The notes below the pieces were generated by a model, which was given only the letters and a program-made list of their open reading frames with translations, was not told the DNA's origin and made no database searches. The translations under genes and the position numbers were made by a program. A DNA stretch of 56,966 nt from Bacteroidota bacterium (lineage in GTDB: Bacteria > Bacteroidota > Bacteroidia > Sphingobacteriales > Sphingobacteriaceae). Positions 53,747 through 56,966 of this stretch are shown in pieces. Location: contig JABDFM010000014.1 of assembly GCA_013286565.1 (NCBI GenBank), positions 1 to 56,966 of the forward strand. The letters are read 5' to 3'. The first letter of the stretch is position 1. Each line of letters starts with the position of its first letter.

Positions 53747-55652
53747 AAAGCGCTCCCGCCTTTATCTCCTCCACCACAGCCGGATCAAGCAGGGTTGAGA
53801 TATCGCCCATGTTCGAAGTGTCGCCTTCGGCTATTTTTCTCAAAATACGGCGCATGATCTTGCCCGACCGTGTTTTGGGCAGCCCTGTTACAAACTGTAT
53901 TTTATCAGGTTTGGCTATGGCGCCAATGATGCGCGATACGGTCATCATAATATCCTTGCGGGTGAGTTCTTCATCACCATGCTTGTTTGGGCTTACTACG
54001 AACGCATAAACGCCCTGCCCTTTTATATCGTGTGGGTAACCCACCACCGCGGATTCTACCACGCTGCTGTGCATATTGATGGCATTTTCAACCTCGGCGG
54101 TACCAATACGGTGCCCGGATACATTCAGCACATCATCCACCCGCCCGGTAATACGGTAATATCCGTCCGCATCGCGCAGACAACCGTCGCCTGTAAAATA
54201 TTTGCCCTTGTAGGTTGAAAAATAAGTTTGGCGGCAGCGTTCATGATCGCCGTAAGTAGTACGCAAAATGCCCGGCCATGGAAATTTGATACATAAGTAA
54301 CCGCTCATGCCATTGCCTTCAATCTCCTTGCCGGTTTCATCAACTAACACGGGCTGAACGCCCGGCAGCGGCAAAGTGGCATACCCCGGTTTAGTTTTGG
54401 TGACGCCTGCTATCGGCGAGATCATGATCCCTCCCGTTTCGGTTTGCCACCAGGTATCTACTATCGGGCAGTTTTTGTGGCCGATGTTTTCATCAAACCA
54501 ATGCCATGCCTCTTCGTTTATCGGTTCGCCTACGGAGCCTAATTTCTTTAATGAACTCAGATCTTTCCCTTTTACCACATCGGTACCAAAGCTCATTAGC
54601 GAGCGGATAGCGGTAGGGGCGGTATAGAGGATATTCACCTTATATTCTTCCACAATTTCCCAGAAACGGCCCGGACTTGGCCAGGTCGGTATGCCTTCGA
54701 ACATCAATACAGTTGCTCCCTGCGATAGCGGGCCATACACAATATAGGAGTGACCTGTTATCCAGCCGATATCAGCGGTGCAGAAAAATACTTCGCCGGG
54801 ATTGTATTGAAATACGTTGGCAAAGGTATAGCCGGTATAAACCATATACCCACCGCAGGTGTGTACTACGCCTTTTGGTTTACCCGTTGAGCCGGAGGTA
54901 TATAATATAAACAGCATATCCTCGGCATCCATTTCTTCAGCGGGGCACGCTGTGTTACCTTGTGTTTCTACCTTTTTGATCTCATCTTCCCACCATACAT
55001 CACGCCCTTTGATCATCGATATAGGCGTACGACTGCGGGTTAATACGATAACACTTTTTACAGACGGGCATTGTACCAAAGCATCGTCGATAATTGTTTT
55101 TAACGGGATTTCTTTTGCACCTCTGAAGCCACCATCACAAGTGATCACAATATTGCAGGTAGCATCGTTTATCCTGTCGGCAATGGATTGTGCGGAGAAA
55201 CCGCCAAACACTACCGAGTGAATTGCGCCTATCCTGGCACAGGCCAATACCGCGATAGCCAGTTCGGGCACCATCGGCATATAAATACAGATACGGTCGC
55301 CTTTTTTTGCGCCGTTATTCTTTAGCACATTGGCAAACTGGCAAACCTTATCATATAGCTGACGGTAGGTTAAGGTGCGGTGATGTTCGGCCGGATCATT
55401 GGGCTCCCATATAATGGCGGGCTTATCACCCAATTTTTCCAAATGACGGTCGAGGCAGTTTTCTGTGATATTCAACTTGGCCCCCTGGAACCATTTAATG
55501 CTGGGTTCGGTAAAGTTCCATTCCAGCACTTTGTCCCATGGTTTTCGCCACTGGAAGTTTTCGGCTACGCCGGCCCAAAATTCTTCGGGATGTTCTACGC
55601 TTTGCTGATAGGCTTTTTGGTACTCGTCAAATGAAGTGATCTTCATGGTCAT
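53745..55652 (-). CDS. acs: Acetyl-CoA synthetase
   Basis: 635 aa (or 633 from a second ATG at 55646). AMP-binding motifs: LFILYTSGSTGKPKGVVHT, VDTWWQTETGG, YFTGDGCLRDADGYYRITGRVDDVLNVSGHRIGTAE; near the C-terminus LPKTRSGKIMRRILRKIA carries the acetylation-regulated Lys. Activates acetate to acetyl-CoA via acetyl-AMP. Standard length, apparently monocistronic. Confidence 0.97.
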   Translation of the reverse strand: MTMKITSFDEYQKAYQQSVEHPEEFWAGVAENFQWRKPWDKVLEWNFTEPSIKWFQGAKLNITENCLDRHLEKLGDKPAIIWEPNDPAEHHRTLTYRQLYDKVCQFANVLKNNGAKKGDRICIYMPMVPELAIAVLACARIGAIHSVVFGGFSAQSIADRINDATCNIVITCDGGFRGAKEIPLKTIIDDALVQCPSVKSVIVLTRSRTPISMIKGRDVWWEDEIKKVETQGNTACPAEEMDAEDMLFILYTSGSTGKPKGVVHTCGGYMVYTGYTFANVFQYNPGEVFFCTADIGWITGHSYIVYGPLSQGATVLMFEGIPTWPSPGRFWEIVEEYKVNILYTAPTAIRSLMSFGTDVVKGKDLSSLKKLGSVGEPINEEAWHWFDENIGHKNCPIVDTWWQTETGGIMISPIAGVTKTKPGYATLPLPGVQPVLVDETGKEIEGNGMSGYLCIKFPWPGILRTTYGDHERCRQTYFSTYKGKYFTGDGCLRDADGYYRITGRVDDVLNVSGHRIGTAEVENAINMHSSVVESAVVGYPHDIKGQGVYAFVVSPNKHGDEELTRKDIMMTVSRIIGAIAKPDKIQFVTGLPKTRSGKIMRRILRKIAEGDTSNMGDISTLLDPAVVEEIKAGAL

Positions 55653-55805
55653 AATTTTAATGATAATATTTTGTTACTTAATGTTGGCCCCGTTCCATTA
55701 AGCACAGCAGAATATTTCAATAGCTAATTGGTGGGTGAAAATTAGTAATTTTCCGGTTAATGGGGATATTAAATTTGTATCTTTAAGTATTACACCTTAT
55801 CCAAT

Positions 55806-56543
55806 ATGTATTCAAACAGAATTTTATTTTCTTTCGTCGTTTTGCTTGCTTCGTGCACATTGAAGGAACAAAGGCCATCTAAGACTTGGTTTTACAAAGA
55901 ATCTGACGTAGAGGTTTTAAATGGTAAAGTAAAGCAGCTAATCCAAACAGATGATAATGGCGATGGCGTATCAGAGCAAAATACTTCGGACACCGTAGAC
56001 TTTGATATTAAAAGTGACATAAAAGAAGTAAGAAGTTGGGACCCCGGAATCGTTTTTCAAACTAAATACGTCACAAAGTATGATTCAAATAGAAGGAGAT
56101 TGCAAATAATAGCACGTTCAAGAGCCCTTAGGCAGATAGATTCCTGGGTGCGTGCTGAAATGATTAAGAAGCATAAAGTCGTTGATACATCAATGAAGAT
56201 ATCTGGAGTTTACGAATATGATAAGAACGGTTATGTAATAAAGCGGTATTCCTCATTAGAAGACCTTTCGGAAGGTAATTATAGCTATAATAAGTATAAC
56301 TCGGATGGTGATATGATTGAAACAGATTCTTATCTAAATTCCAAGTTATTGGGGTATGCTACTAAGCTTACTTATGATAACAAACATATGGTTATTGAAG
56401 AAACTATTTTTCACAATGGCACACTGGTTACAAAGACCAATTATTCTTATCTATCTTTTGATTCTAAAGGTAACTGGACAAAAAGGAAAGCTACTTACGA
56501 TGCAAACACAGTTATCACAACCCGCAAAATCACCTATTATTAA
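55806..56543 (+). CDS. Hypothetical lipoprotein with YD/RHS-like strands
   Basis: 245 aa with lipoprotein signal (LFSFVVLLASC, Cys about 17). The mature part has repeated strand motifs of the type YDKNGYVIKRYSS, YNKYNSDGDMIETDSYLNS, LTYDNKHMVIEE, FDSKGNWTKRKATY, like the YD/MORN-type repeats in toxin-associated or cell-wall proteins. It may be a remnant or a small binding lipoprotein. AT-rich. A TAAATTTG (55770-55777) lies 28 bp upstream. Confidence 0.75.
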   Translation: MYSNRILFSFVVLLASCTLKEQRPSKTWFYKESDVEVLNGKVKQLIQTDDNGDGVSEQNTSDTVDFDIKSDIKEVRSWDPGIVFQTKYVTKYDSNRRRLQIIARSRALRQIDSWVRAEMIKKHKVVDTSMKISGVYEYDKNGYVIKRYSSLEDLSEGNYSYNKYNSDGDMIETDSYLNSKLLGYATKLTYDNKHMVIEETIFHNGTLVTKTNYSYLSFDSKGNWTKRKATYDANTVITTRKITYY

Positions 56544-56674
56544 CCCTCAAACAATTGCGTTAGCGATGGAAGTGGATACCGGCCAAGTGATTAATGCCCG
56601 TGCAGTATGAACGGACAGCGCGACCCGCAGGGAAACGCCCAGATACAGTTAGCAGTTACTAAGTTGGCAGTTTG
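56544..56674. other. Intergenic stretch with repeat-like words
   Basis: 131 bp with no gene. GCGCGACCCGCAGGGAAACG (56618-56637 region) is a word I recall from intergenic repeats of related genomes. GCAGTTACTAAGTTGGCAGT at about 56652-56671 repeats AGTT/GCAGT words. Confidence 0.4.
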
Positions 56675-56966
56675 CAGTATCAGTTTAGGCATCTTGGTAG
56701 TCCTTTAACCCGTTTAATCAAGGTTCTGACAAAAGAACGTTCAGTTGATTGTCCTAATCAGAGATGGCTTCGTACCTCGCCATGACGGTTTTTAATTCAT
56801 TTTTTGCTCATTAAAAATTATTTTAAAAACACTGTTGAATATTTGACTTAAAATCCTGATATTTGCAAACTCTTTTAAGAAAAGGGATTGAATTAATCAT
56901 ATTGTCATGTCAAGAATTTGTGATTAAACGGGTTAAAGGACTACCAAGATGCCTAAACTGATACTG
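56675..56966. mobile_element. Element with 46-bp perfect terminal inverted repeats, open at the window end
   Basis: Bases 56675-56720 are the exact reverse complement of 56921-56966, the last 46 bases of the window; the interior is 200 bp. No mismatch. No coding capacity inside; the interior includes GAGATGGCTTCG and TACCTCGCCATGACG, like intergenic repeats known from related genomes. The arms may continue beyond the window, since only the left flank can be tested (the base before the left arm is G). Consistent with a MITE-like non-autonomous element or with inverted copies of a longer repeat. Confidence 0.75.

Overview
The window is a piece of a Bacteroidota chromosome, most likely Sphingobacteriaceae and close to Mucilaginibacter or Pedobacter. 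The evidence is the gene content (ECF sigma factor, TamB, LptF/G-type permease, a type IX secretion type-B sorting domain, DUF1501/DUF1549 proteins, ABA4-like DUF4281), promoters of the Bacteroidota type (TTTG, about 19 nt, TAnnTTTG), tRNA genes without an encoded CCA end, and many short intergenic palindromes. The genus is an inference from memory of similar gene orders, not from a search.

Layout. 1-7213: a same-strand cluster of a DUF1549/DUF1553 protein (cut by the window edge), a Tat-exported DUF1501 protein, a Tat-exported NHL propeller, a membrane-anchored haem c/LRR-like/CHB_HEX_C protein and a small membrane protein. 7302-11904: a HAD phosphatase, an HExxH lipoprotein-like protein, then dihaem cytochrome c, YceI and a YncE-like propeller. 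12061-13928 (minus): two membrane proteins and a Crp/Fnr regulator. 14001-14821: an intact tRNA-Met, broken tRNA copies, a GIY-YIG nuclease gene and a 16-bp palindrome, all intermixed. 14894-19076: START-like protein, LptF/G permease, FISUMP lipoprotein, ribBA. 19070-25485: tamB and tsaD diverge, followed by a 56-aa membrane protein and an orphan CDI-immunity-like gene. 25545-32079: recA, nth, a small protein, an ECF sigma factor (all minus) and uvrA. 32080-37332: repeat-rich accessory stretch with hypothetical genes, an AraC/RibD-C pair and a DUF885 protein. 37333-41108: two thioredoxin-fold proteins, an FAD/NAD reductase, two receiver-only response regulators and tRNA-Ala. 41538-48496: an AT-rich orphan gene and a 2035-aa T9SS adhesin. 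48544-49847: an AT-rich stretch with two tiny ORFs. 49921-56543: lpxB-surE, a Uma2 nuclease, an acyltransferase, acs and a lipoprotein. The window ends inside or at the edge of an element with 46-bp perfect inverted repeats.

How the genes work together. Housekeeping modules are envelope biogenesis (lpxB, LptF/G, tamB), DNA repair (recA, nth, uvrA), riboflavin (ribBA), tRNA modification (tsaD) and acetate activation (acs). Accessory modules are the DUF1549/DUF1501/propeller/cytochrome cluster, the cytochrome/YceI/propeller set, and the surface adhesin.

The most unusual signal is the tRNA-Met locus. Degenerate tRNA copies carry a 16-bp palindrome (TCCGCTGGTTAGCGGA type) in place of tRNA stems, a GIY-YIG nuclease gene sits between an intact and a broken tRNA copy, and the same palindrome also lies in frame inside uvrA. 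Next in interest are the MITE-like inverted-repeat structures at 32112-32251 and 56675-56966.
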